64,000 bases of DNA, from positions 3,757,001 through 3,821,000 of the forward strand of contig NC_064548.1 in assembly GCF_023856365.1 (NCBI RefSeq), written 5' to 3'. The translations under genes and the position numbers were made by a program. Below are positions 1 to 12,300 of this stretch, piece by piece (position 1 is the first letter of the stretch; each line of letters opens with the position of its first letter). This stretch comes from Brienomyrus brachyistius (Eukaryota; Chordata; Actinopteri; Osteoglossiformes; Mormyridae). The notes beneath the pieces are model-generated. The model worked only from the letters and a program-made list of their open reading frames with translations, was not told where the DNA came from and searched no databases.

Positions 1-219
1 TGAAACTAATAAGTCAAAGAAGTAGTTGGTTTTAAATTGGTTACGTATTTGGCAATTCCTATTACACCAGAATTCTGTATTCTTCTGTCATTTCTGATGT
101 TTGTATCATATTTATTATTTAACCATACATATTCTGAAGTGCATTTTACATCCATACTTCACAATGAAAATGATTTGATAGATAATTGATACAAAGATGA
201 ATACTCGTCTAAGTCATCT

Positions 220-730
220 AAGCGATTCTGAACCCATGGGTCACAGCAAGTTCTGAAACGCGAGGTACAGTTAGAAATGTATGTATTTTAAAACCAGCGA
301 GCTCCTATGCCAGGGGTGGCTAATCTTATCCAAAAAGGGCAGGTGTGTATGCGGGTTTTCACTGCAGCTCCCTAATAAGGTCACTAATTAGAGGACTGAT
401 TGGCTGAAGAGTCCTCACACCTGGGTTTGAACAGCTGACCTAAAGGTTACCCGAAAAACCCGCACACTGGCCCTTTGCAGATAAGATTGGCCACCCCTGT
501 CCTATTCTGATCCATGATCAGATTTCCTAGCCCCAGTCATAGAATTAACCTATAAAAATGGGCTTTGGGTCTGCAACTACATAGCGCAAAACTAATGAAC
601 ACCCAACCAATCCCAGAAGCCAAACCACAGATGCTTCATCTAAAATTTACTGGCATCCAATTAGATTTGTGCGATAGACATTGATTGGCATAAATTGCAG
701 AGCGTTGCTTGATCATAGCGTTAATTTAAA
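220..730 (-). mobile_element. hAT-like MITE, reverse orientation, interrupted and 3'-replaced
   Basis: This segment is the diverged reverse complement of the MITE at 17981-18733. Shared blocks include AAGCCAAACCACAGATGCTT and TTGCTTGATCATAGC. It is split by a smaller MITE at 311-499. At about 730 its expected continuation is replaced by the 34-bp minisatellite, so its second terminal repeat is missing. Confidence 0.6.
311..499. mobile_element. Small MITE with terminal inverted repeats, nested in the hAT-like MITE
   Basis: The ends are inverted copies: CAGGGGTGGCTAATCTTATC at 311 and GATAAGATTGGCCACCCCTG ending at 499. Flanking 8-mers TCCTATGC (303-310) and TCCTATTC (500-507) look like a decayed 8-bp target duplication, as expected for hAT. 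The element is 189 bp and has no coding capacity. Confidence 0.7.
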
Positions 731-2750
731 TGCATTGCAGAGCACACCCTCAACAGGATGCGGGTGCATTGCAGAGCACATTCCCTGTTGGATGCGGGTG
801 CAGTGCAGAGCACAGCCTCAACAGGATGCGGGTGCAGTGCAGAGCACACCCTCTGTGGGATGCAGGTGCATTGCAGAGCACACCCTCAACAGGATGCGGG
901 TACATTGCAGAGCACACCCTCAACAGGATGCGGGTGCAGTGCAGAGCACATTCACTGTGGGATGCGGGTGCAGTGCAGAGCACACCCTCAACAGGATGCG
1001 GGTGCAGTGCAGAGCACATTCACTGTGGGATGCGGGTGCAATGCAGAGCACACCCTCAACAGGATGCAGGTGCAGTGCAGAGCACACCCTCTGTGGGATG
1101 CGGGTGCATTGCAGAGCACACCCTCAACAGGATGCGGGTGCAGTGCAGAGCACATTCACTGTGGGATGCGGGTGCATTGCAGAGCACACCCACTGTGGGA
1201 TGTAGGTGCATTGCAGAGCACACCCTCAACAGGATGCGGGTGCAGTGCAGAGCACACCCTCTGTGGGATGCGGGTGCATTGCAGAGCACACCCTCAACAG
1301 GATGCGGTTGCAGTGCAGAGCACACCCACTTTGGCATGCGGGTGCATTGAAGAACACACCCTCAACAGGATGCGGGTGCAGTGCAGAGCACATCCACTGT
1401 GGGATGTGGGTGCATTGCAGAGCACATTCCCTGTTGGATGCGGGTGCAGTGCAGAGCACAGCCTCAACAGGATGCGGGTGCAGTGCAGAGCACACCCTCA
1501 ACAGGATGCAGGTGCATTGCAGAGCACATTCACTGTGGGATGCGGGTGCATTGCAGAGCACACCCTCAACAGGATGCGGGTGCATTGCAGAGCACATTCA
1601 CTGTGGGATGTGTGTGCATTGCAGAGCACACCCTCAACAGGATGCGGGTGCAGTGCAGAGCACATTCACTGTGGGATGCGGGTGCAATGCAGAGCACACC
1701 CTCTGTGGGATGCAGGTGCATTGCAGAGCACACCCTCAACAGGATGCAGGTGCATTGCAGAGCACACCCTCAACAGGATGCGGGTGCAGTGCAGAGCACA
1801 TTCACTGTGGGATGCGGGTGCAGTGCAGAGCACACCCTCAACAGGATGCGGGTGCAGTGCAGAGCACACCCTCTGTGGGATGCGGGTGCATTGCAGAGCA
1901 CAACCTCAACAGGATGCGGGTGCAGTGCAGAGCACATTCACTGTGGGATGCGGGTGCAATGCAGAGCACACCCTCAACAGGATGCGGGTGCAGTGCAGAG
2001 CACACCCTCTGTGGGATGCGGGTGCATTGCAGAGCACACCCTCAACAGGATGCGGGTGCAGTGCAGAGCACACCCACTGTGGCATGCGGGTGCATTGCAG
2101 AACACACCCTCAACAGGATGCGGGTGCAGTGCAGAGCACATCCACTGTGGGATGCGGGTGCATTGCAGAGCACATTCCCTGTTGGATGCGGGTGCAGTGC
2201 AGAGTACAGCCTCAACAGGATGCGGGTGCAGTGCAGAGCACACCCTCAACAGGATGCGGGTGCAGTGCAGAACACATTCACTGTGGGATGCGGGTGCATT
2301 GCAGAGCACACCCTCAACAGGATGCGGGTGCATTGCAGAGCACATTCACTGTGGGATGTGTGTGCATTGCAGAGCACACCCTCAACAGGATGCGGGTGCA
2401 GTGCAGAGCACATTCACTGTGGGATGCGGGTGCAATGCAGAGCACACCCTCAACAGGATGCGGGTGCAGTGCAGAGCACACCCTCTGTGGGATGCGGGTG
2501 CATTTCAGAGCACACCCTCAACAGGATGCGGGTGCAGTGCAGAGCACATTCACTGTGGGATGCGGGTGCATTGCAGAGCACACCCACTGTGGGATGTAGG
2601 TGCATTGCAGAGCACACCCTCAACAGGATGCGGGTGCAGTGCAGAGCACATTCACTGTGGGATGTAGGTGCATTGCAGAGCACACCCTCAACAGGATGCG
2701 GGTGCAGTGCAGAGCACACCCACTGTGAGATGCGGGTGCATTGCAGAACA
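729..2750. repeat. 34-bp minisatellite array, about 59 copies
   Basis: Head-to-tail units of the form GCAKTGCAGAGCACA, then a variable core, then GGATGCGGGT, with almost no indels. Four main core types alternate: CCCTCAACA, TTCACTGTG, CCCTCTGTG and TTCCCTGTT. The rare TTCCCTGTT type recurs at 781, 1427 and 2175. These spacings are exactly 19 and 22 units. The array lacks stop codons in several frames, which explains ORFs of up to 613 codons there. Because 34 is not a multiple of 3, the peptide period is three units (34 aa). I see no reason to regard these as proteins. Confidence 0.95.
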
Positions 2751-2865
2751 CACTCTCTCAGTCACCTACGGGCAACTTAGAGATGTTAATTCAACTACAG
2801 AAATTGAATGTCTTTTGTAAGAAAAACATGCAAACTCCACACACACAGAGCAAGCAAAGTATTTA
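2745..2865 (-). mobile_element. Fragment of tRNA-derived SINE, minus strand
   Basis: Contains CACCTACGGGCAACTTAGAG and CATGCAAACTCCACACACAC, the reverse complement of the middle of the SINE family seen in full at 18115-18470. It borders the right end of the 34-bp array. Confidence 0.6.
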
Positions 2866-2989
2866 AAGGCAACTATGAAACCCACAGGGCTACCTTGAAC
2901 ATGTTCTGGACACCATTAGTACATTTGTACAGCAATATAAAAGATTAAGGAATGTAGCCGTGTAAGTCGATTTATGCATCACATAATGT

Positions 2990-3283
2990 AGCTGGACACA
3001 GAGCATGGCTTGGCAGCGCTGATAGCCGTGCCCACCCCCTTTGCTCAGAGCCGGCGCGCGGGGCCACTGGGAGGTCACCTTGGCTCGCACGGATGACGCA
3101 CTCAAACAAAGTGTTTCAACAAGCCTGTTGCGCGAGCGAGAGCCCAGCTCGCGCGCTCCGCCACTAAAAGCGTCTCCGGCATGAGAAGACGGAGCGCCTG
3201 TCGAAAGAGGGAGTAAGCACTGTGTCATCCCCGTCCAAAAGGATTAAAGGCAATGCCAGGGAATTATGTCTTTATCTTCTGAG
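2990..3283 (+). promoter_or_regulatory. FAM124A: FAM124A promoter and 5'UTR with an upstream ORF
   Basis: GC- and CpG-rich island (about 3030-3190) directly upstream of the first coding exon, in otherwise AT-rich sequence. No TATA box is evident at a convincing distance. A 9-codon upstream ORF runs from ATG 3253 to TGA 3280-3282, overlapping the weak-context ATG at 3266 and ending one base before the strong-context ATG at 3284. The transcription start is not determined. Confidence 0.5.
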
Positions 3284-3339
3284 ATGGAGAAAATCTCGAC
3301 CGAAGATGACGGTGAGGACTCAGGAGCAGAGACCGGAGG
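3284..3339 (+). CDS. FAM124A: FAM124A coding exon 1
   Basis: Residues 1-18 plus two bases. Acidic N-terminus ending in the SGAETGG motif, followed by donor GTGAGA at 3340. The exon ends in phase 2 and joins exon 2 at 8870. Confidence 0.8.
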
Positions 3340-6300
3340 GTGAGATCCTGGGTTGGAAAGGGTTCCGCAGATGGCTTTAAAGTAACGTTATTTATTTTTT
3401 TATTTTTTGTACATCTGGTAGTCATATAGTTAAATTGCCCTTTTCCTTTGGTTTTGTGATTCTGACCAAGTTTTGCAGAAAGAAATTCTTAACGCAATCT
3501 GGAAAGTGACAGCTATAGAATGACGTTATGCTCCGAATATCACAGTGAAGATTTAATTTTATACTTATAAATTTTGCAATGACTCAGATCGCAGGATATT
3601 TCTGCTGTTTGTATTTGCTAGTTAATTTGCTAGTAATGCGAGTTTATTACAGTTTCATAAACTTTGATAGTAATTAGGTTTGGATGAAACCACTGGAGGA
3701 GTAAATAAATTTGCTAACGTTAAAGAGTTATAAATCGATAGAATTGTGCAATATATTGTTGAATTGGTTAAATACGTCTGTTCGGTGTTATAATATATTA
3801 TTAGTGGACTGAAAGGAGATATGAGTATAGGCAGGCGATTCAGTGATCCTCATTGAACAAGACTTAATCCACCGCATAAACTGATGTTTTCGCTCACCAG
3901 AGTAAAAGATGTTTCACCTCTAATCGTTTTATTTACAGTGTGAGATAAACATTCCAAAAACCTAACATTACATTGTCCTTGTCTTCTTCACAGCCGAGTC
4001 TAAGATGTGTTTTGGAGGGATGGATTTAGGTCACTGCCTAAATTAACGAGCTTTCATGACACACTAGCATCAGTCCTCTACCTCCCTGGGCTCATTACCC
4101 ATGCCTCAGACTAACAGCTGTTGATGAGGGAAATGGGGATTCCAAACCCAGAGTGGGCAGGATTATGTGGGTACTGCCAGTCACTGACTGTTTAAGCCAA
4201 CTTCTCATTGGTTACTTTTTGAGTTCCTATTGTGTTGAACCAGACAATGACTGGCATGATTATCCCACCTCCTGTTGGTATAGATGGCAGAATCCCATGA
4301 TGAGGTAGGGAGTAACTGTCTCAGGTGACATCTTGGTCACTTAGTCCCCAGTCATCACCCTGCATAGTGGTACTAATTTTGTCCATGACCCAGTTTAACC
4401 AGTATTAGCAGAAATGTAACTGAGATCTGAGAGAGCACTTGTCATTCAAAAGAGAGTAAAACATATCGATTTCCATCTACATTCATCCTGCAGAAAAGGT
4501 GAATAATAAACACACACATTCAAGCATCTTAATGTCATTTGTGGTGCTATAAATAATATATAAATACATTATAATTTTGGTTTCCTCCGGGTACTCCGGT
4601 TTCCCCCCACAGTCCAAAAACATGCTGAGGCTAATTGGAGTTGCTAAATTGCCCGTAGCTATGCATGTGAGAGTGAATGGTGTGTGAGTGTGCCCTGCAA
4701 TGGGCTGGCCCCCCATCCTGGGTTGTTCCCTGCCTCGTGCCCATTGCTTCCGGGATAGGCTCCGGACCCCCGCAACCCAGTAGGATAAGCGGTTTGGAAA
4801 ATGGATGGATTTTTTTTATTTTTAATTTTGGTGTTGGGTCTAGGTAGGTATTTCAGAACCATACTGTTTTAGAAGGTGGAAGACTTGTGATTTTTACAGT
4901 GTGGGCAGTGTTCTTGGTGTTGACTATTCTTCCTTCTGTTTGTTGCTTTCTGCGTCCCTGTGTGAACAGCACATACGCTTATGTCAAATAGAAGCTGGTA
5001 AGAAATAACAGAGCTGAGGGGCATGGCAGTGCTGTGACTGAAATCACACACACACACAATCTGAGCTGCACCACAGTGGGAAATTCTCATGTGGCCCTTT
5101 TTCTAACTGCAGACCACTGGAACAGAAAAAAAACAAATGTCCAGGGTGTAATACCATTAGCTTCTGTGAAGTCTGCTGGGAGTCAATTAGAGGGCATTGC
5201 TTATCCACCGGTGCCATTTGCTTAAATTAGACCCAGTTTGTTTGTTGTGTTTGGCTGGAGATGAATTTCACTGAGGGAGAGTCTCCCTTTCAGCTCATTG
5301 GGGGCCTTCAGCTGCCTCCTGGAAACTGGGAAAGTGAGCTGTGAGTAGCCAGCCGAGCCTCTCCCGGGGGGGCAGGGGGGCTGCCGCAGGTCTCCTGTCA
5401 TTCACACTCTTCTCTCCCAAGGCTGTGTGAGGGGTGAGCAGTTTGGGCATCCAGAGTAGATATTCAAATACAGTTTTATTACTAAGGCTCTGCTTATTTT
5501 CTCTCTTATTGTGGTAAATGTACATTATAGCAGTTTTTAGATGTTTAGAAGGCGATAAGCAGTGCATGCTGGCTGAAAAGCAGGGTTATGTATGTAATGT
5601 AAGAAAGCTCCTTATTTTATGATAAGTGGCTTCATCATCACTTATCCCTCTGTATTAAGCATTTGCCCTCTGTATTCATGCAGAATAACTGGATAATATA
5701 CTCAGATTTAACTGCTCTGTGCACAGAACTACCATTCTCCCTTTTCCCCAGCTAAGATGATGTCATTGTAGTATTTGGCCACATCTTTCCTTCTCGCATG
5801 CATACTGCAGTTACACAGCCCCCAACTAAAGCATCAGTACATTTACTGTTACTACTACTACTACTACCACACCTACTACACCTTTGTGTTTCCTGAACAC
5901 CTTTACCAGCCTACTACACCTCTGTGTTCCCTGATCACATCTACCAGCTTACTACACTTCTATGTTCTTGGAACATCTCTACCAGGTTACTACACCTCTC
6001 TGTACCCAGAACACCTCTACCAGCTTACTATATCTCTTTGCACCCAGAACACCTCTACCAGCTTACTACACCTCTGTGTTCCCAGAACTCCTCTACCAAC
6101 CTGTTACACCTCTGTGTTCTTGGAACATCTCTACCAGGGTACTATACCTCTGTGTATCCGGAACACCTCTACCAGCCTACTACACCTCTGTGTTCCTGGA
6201 ACACCTCTACCAGCCTACTGCACCTCTGTATTCCCTAAACGCAAACAAAGAGCAAGAAGGAAGCAAGGTACTAAACTGAAACCAAGAGTGACATGGAGAC

Positions 6301-9300
6301 AGAGGTGGTGAGGGAAGAGGAGCTCAAGAGCGAACAAGAGGTGGGGGGATATATGGAGAGAGAGAGGGATAGAGAAACAATAGGGGAGAGAGGAAGGGAG
6401 AGAGAGATGGGGTACTGAAACTGAAGCCAAGAGGGAGAGAGAGACGGGGCACTGAAACCGAAACCAAGAGGGAGAGGGAGACGGGGCACTAAAACCAAGA
6501 GGGAGAGAGAGATGGGGTACTGAAACCAAGAGGGAGAGAGAGATGGGGTACTGAAACCAAGAGGGAGAGAGAGATGGGGTACTGAAACCAAGAGGGAGAG
6601 AGAGATGGGGTACTGAAACTGGAACCAAGAGGGAGAGAGAGACGGGGCACTGAAACCAAGAGGGAGAGAGAGATGGGGTACTGAAACTGGAACCAAGAGG
6701 GAGAGAGAGACGGGGCACTGAAACTGAAGCCAAGAGGGAGAGAGAGACGGGGCACTAAAACCATGAGGGAGAGAGAGACGGGGCACTGAAACCAAGAGGG
6801 AGAGAGAGATGGGGTACTGAAACTGGAACCAAGAGGGAGAGAGAGATGGGGTACTGAAACTGAAGCCAAGAGGGAGAGAGAGACGGGGCACTAAAACCAA
6901 GAGGGAGAGAGAGACGGGGCACTGAAACCAAGAGGGAGAGAGAGATGGGGTACTGAAACTGGAACCAAGAGGGAGAGAGAGATGGGGCACTAAAACCATG
7001 AGGGAGAGAGAGACGGGGCACTGAAACCAAGAGGGAGAGAGAGACGGGGCACTGAAACTGGAACCAAGAGGGAGAGAGAGACGGGGCACTGAAACCAAGA
7101 GGGAGAGAGAGATGGGGTACTGAAACTGGAACCAAGAGGGAGAGAGAGATGGGGTACTGAAACTGGAACCAAGAGGGAGAGAGAGACGGGGCACTGAAAC
7201 TGAAGCCAAGAGGGAGAGAGAGACGGGGCACTAAAACCATGAGGGAGAGAGAGACGATACTGTAACCGAACCCAAGAGGGAGACAGAGACAGAACACAAA
7301 TGAAAACCAAAAGGAGATGGAGACAGGGCACTGAAATCAAAACCAAGAGGGAGAGGGAGACGGGGCCCTGAAACAGAAAATAAGAGGGAGACAGGGGCAC
7401 TAAAACTGGAACCAAGAGGGAGAGAGAGACGGGGTACTGAAGCCAAGAGGGAGAGAGAGACGGGGCACTGAAACCAAGAGGGAGAGGGAGACGGGGCACT
7501 GAAACCAAGAGGGAGAGAGAGACGGGGCACTGAAACCAAGAGGGAGAGAGAGACGGGGCACTGAAACCAAGAGGGAGAGAGAGACGGGGCACTGAAACCA
7601 AGAGGGAGAGAGAGATGGGGTACTGAAACCAAGAGGGAGAGAGAGACGGGGCACTGAAACTGAAACCAAGAGGGAGAGAGAGACGGGGCACTGAAACTGA
7701 AACCGTGATGGAGACCGGGCACTGAAACCAAAAACAAGAGGGAGAGGGAGACAAGGGTGGTGAACGAAGAGGAGAGCAAGAAAGAAAGAGAGAAGGAGAA
7801 GGATATATGGAGAGATAGAAAAGAAGAGAAAGAATGACGGAGAGAGACAGGGTACCAAAACCAAGAGGGGGACAGGGAAGTGGAGAGTGAGAGAGAAAGA
7901 ATCTGGAGAAAGACTGGGAGAGAGAGAATAAGGAAGAGAGAGAACAAAGAGGATGTAAGAAAATTGATCAGAGAAAGATAGGTCAAGAATTAAGAACTGA
8001 ATGACAGAGGAAAATTACAGAGATAGTGAATCACTGAGTGAGCAATTTCAAAAAGGAGAGAGAATTGGAGGAGAAATATATAGGGAGAAAGAGGATCATT
8101 GAGAGAAACAGGAGATGAGTGAAATAGGCAGGAGAAAATGAGCAAAAAGCTATCTAGCTGTAGAAACAGATAAAACTATTGAAGTCTCATAAGATAAGCT
8201 TAAAATTAGCAGGAGTAAAATACCGATGATGATGATAATGACAAATTTTTCCATTCTGCTCCAAAGGGCACTGTAGGGGCCTTGACCTCGATCCGACAGA
8301 GAACAGCTTTGTGCCGTGTTGGGGATTTCTGTTCACGCTGTGCTCCGGAAGCCAGCGGTTTCCCTTTTCGTCCAATTTTCCTTTGCAACAAGCAGCTGGA
8401 TGGACGGAAACGGTGATTTAACTCCCACCTGGGTTTCCGGATAGCTTTTTCCTTCCTGGATAATATGTTCACCGCTCTCACTTTAAAGCTGGAGAATCAG
8501 AGTTAAGGACTCTCTCTGGCATCCCTCTAATTGATGTTCCACGCCTGGCCACCCAGCAGAATGCCATCGCAGTATCACTGTGCTGTTGCCACACCATTAC
8601 TTATCTATTTGTGAAGCTCTTCGTATCATTATGTTATGATGAAATAAGTGAAATAAGGAAGAAGAGCCCCTGGATATCAAGAAGAAACTGGACCATGTGC
8701 TATTACTCAGCTCTGAGTAACCATGGGGACAGGAGCCTCCATGTTGTCTCCATGTGTGTCCATCTTCATGCCATATGACAGGACTGCTGCTTCCATGATC
8801 AGCTATGCTTTTGAAAGTAGAAGTGACATGCTTGGACTAAAGGCTGCCCCCCCCCTTTTTTTATTGCAGGTCAGATTACAGCCGCATGTCCACGGCAAGC
8901 AGTAAGTAAAATAGCCTCCTTAGCCTGGGGCCTGTTCATCTGAAAAGTATTTAAGCCAAGACCACAGAGGCACATGGAGCTCAATGCATTGCTGTGAGAA
9001 GAGGGGGTTTGCAGATGCTGTCACTGCACACACAATATAGCAGGTTTACTGGTTACAGCGTATTGAGGGGAAGGTTTCTGGGGCTAAATGACTTAATTGA
9101 GGCTAACATGCATGGAAGGGTGAGGCCTCAGGGGCGACATCACACCTCTGTGTTTTTTCGTTTGTGTGTCTGTGGGCATGTATGTACTGACATATGGCTT
9201 GTGTCTCTAAGCAAATTAAATATATTTATGCATTTTATGATTTAATAGACCAAGTTTTAGCTGTTTGTGTATAAATGTATTTGTTTGAATGACAGGGTGT

Positions 9301-12300
9301 GTGTATGGATTTTTGAGCTGAAAGTTTGTGGGGGGGCAGGGGGTTGCCATAGCTGAAATGAGGGTTTTTCCCTTAGAAATAAATGGTTCCCCATAGATGG
9401 ACTGTGTGTGTGTGTGTGTTTTGTCTCCAAAGTGTGACAGAACCTGAAATTTCCTTCCTTTTCGGAACATTTTTCAGGTCCTCATTTGAATAACCTCAAT
9501 TTTATGAAAATGTGCTTGTGTGCATGTTGCAGTGACATTTCCCCTGCTGAAACCACACCCAGCTAAGATCACAATGGCAGGATCATGTCCAAAGTGACCC
9601 TGATAATCTCTGACCTGGAGGGGGTTGGCTCCCCTACTCAGGGGCAGGAAGTGTGAGATCAGAGGCCCTGAACTCGGGAGGAGGCCTCTGTGTTTGTCCT
9701 GATGAGCCATTGTCCTCACGTGACAGGGGCATGGTATGGGGAAAACATCCATTTGGATGGCCTCACCAGTGAATAGCCAGTCGCTATGGGTCGCCTGTGT
9801 GCTTGGAAATGCCTGAGCTAGTGTACCATGATATGCAGTTCATGATGCCACATCATTCCACACCACATCGTGCTTGTGACCGTGGGCCATTGAGCCCCTT
9901 AACCCCCAGCTCCAGGGGTGTTATAAGCTGGCTGACCCAGCGCTGTGACCTCCAAGCTTGCTCTCATCTCCATATGTGTCTGTGTGATGGGAGAGGTCAA
10001 GGGAAGTATTCCAGTGTACCTGTATTTGTACTTGTGGAAATCACAAACAAATGATACTCAGTCCCTATTATCAGTCCCTATGGGGCAAATAGGATGAGTC
10101 TACCCCCACCAACACCCACTGGTCAGAGAGACACACAAAGCCCTCCACAAAGCCAACACTGCTCAGGGACACACAGACAGCTTGTTAATCAATAAAACTG
10201 ATGCATGATTCCCAAAAGGCACATCCAAAGTGTGTTGAAATTTCAGTGGATGGTAACAGTATCTGATCCTGAATCAGTGCTCTGATCTACACTAAATAGC
10301 CTAAATCAGGGATATAAAAGTACTGGCCTATGGGCCAGTACTGTCAACTAATTTTACTGCCACCCTCCTCAGCTGAGAAATTTTACTGTTGCCACTAGCC
10401 CCTGGTCAGTAAAAACTCAAGGGACTTGCTTGAGAAGAGGACTTCCTATTGAGTAGCCTCTGGGTTATTTGAGTTTCAGACCTCTGGCCACCAGAACCAA
10501 GGGCATTGATACGAAGTTGCTATAATAGCTTCTACTGTTCTGGGCAGGGTATCCATTAGATGCTGGAACATTGCTGGTGGGCTTGGCTGCCATTTAGGAT
10601 GTGTATTGCTGTTGGGTGATCCGGTCCCTTTCTGTCAGCTTTGTGGCTGCCACTTTGCAGCTGAACTTGCTCCCAAAGGTTTCTACTAAACAATCACTTT
10701 AGTTTTAGTTGACCTGGGGAGAACTGAAGAACTGACTTTTTGGCATCTTAAGATGCTGCCAGATTGAAAGTTATAAACCTCTTCTGTACAATACTGCATT
10801 CTGCTACCACTGTTTGTTGTTGGAGACTGTATGCCTGTGTGTTTAAATATTTTACCGGTGTTACCTAATTAACCAATTAATTCAAAGGGTTTCCACAATA
10901 CTTTTGTAGACACTTGACATCAGCAAACCAATAGAACTCTTCTCTGTGTTTTACAAGCTTTGAATACACACATTTTAATAAGAGCTGATTCTGGGTTAAG
11001 AAAGACCTGCATCCATGTATGTAATGCACTTTTAGAATCTTACCGTAGAATTTTACCACCTGTACCTCTTTTAGATGCTGGAAGCTTGGCATGTTTTTGT
11101 ACCTGCTGCACCAGTATTGCTAATTTTACTCTAAAGAAGCCCACCTTCTACAGCTTACTCCATGCCAACAGCCCTCAAACACAATGATGTTTTTAAGAGA
11201 GTGACAGACAGTGGATTCCTGTATGTAACCGAGTAAGCAGGAGCACAGGGGCCCCTTCTACTGTTACACTCACTGCACTAGAGCTTTGTCATGCAGCCTT
11301 AATTAAGGTTACGCTTCTGATCAAGCGTCCAGTGAAATATGAAGCCCATTGTGCTCTTGTTAATTATGTCCTCTGTGCTCTGTCCTATGGGAAAATGGGT
11401 GAGGACTCAGCGATGGTGGGTGCTGATTAACTGGATGCTGGTGAAGGAATAAACTGATGGGCCGTATGTTTTTAACCCACCCACAGTCTTAAACAGTGAC
11501 TTTAGTGTCAATATAGCAGCTTCACTATCATGTCATACAAATTCACATGTGTCAGGCCGGCAGCTGCTGTGCCTGCTCTGAGCAGGGCGATGCATATGTC
11601 AGGGTGGATCACTGTCTCCTTTGAGGACCTGTCAGCTTCACGATGGGCTCTCCTCTCTTTATCAGGGGGACTGAGGGGCCTGGGCTTGTTCTCGATGTCC
11701 AGGACCTTCACTCACAGTCCTCCTGTTTCACTGTGACCTTTTGCCAACAACAGAGTCCAGCTCAGCTAACACCGAATCGTCTGGTATTCCTTTAAACGTT
11801 GCAGAAATGCCGCCAGAATCTTGCCCTTTGCGTTACAAAAAGGGAAACGAGATTCTAGGACCCCCACCACACCACCACCCCCTTCCTCAGTGAAGACAAA
11901 TGGGGACACATCCTCAGAGAACGTTTTCTCATGCATGATTGCCCCTGATCTATTACAGCCACAGTCTACACAGCTTTACCTTTAAAATACTGTAAAACAT
12001 GGAAACAGTGGAGGACTCAGTCGACTCTCTTGTGAGAGCCGTAGCTGTCACTAACAGGCTGACCCTGTCTGTGTGTCATTCTGTATTTGCATGCATGCTC
12101 ATAAACATAACCAGACAGCCACAGATACCCTCAGATGTGCTTTGTGCTGACCAAAGACCCGACACTCTGGGACCAAACTCTTTTTACTGCAACTCGCATT
12201 TCTAACCACCCCAGCTGGGAATATTTCTGTTTCTGCTGGTTGCACACAGAAAACTATCTGTAAGACAACCATTAACCTGAATGGATTAATAACCCCCTAA

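Noticed and set aside
729..2750. CRISPR array (34-bp repeats)
   Set aside because: Units are contiguous, with no unique spacers, and the locus is vertebrate.
681..2780. Very long ORFs (up to 613 codons) on both strands of the 34-bp array, rich in Cys and His
   Set aside because: All frames are open because the repeat unit lacks stop codons. Peptides have an exact 34-residue period and appear on both strands. No splice sites, start context or known family.
5775..6311. 178-codon ORF over the 38-bp repeat
   Set aside because: Three frames are open at once through the same repeat. It is a tandem-repeat artefact.
6215..7986. Ser/Leu/Pro-rich minus-strand ORFs up to 312 codons, possibly a mucin-like or membrane protein
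   Set aside because: They are translations of the purine-rich minisatellite complement, in several overlapping frames, inside an intron of FAM124A.
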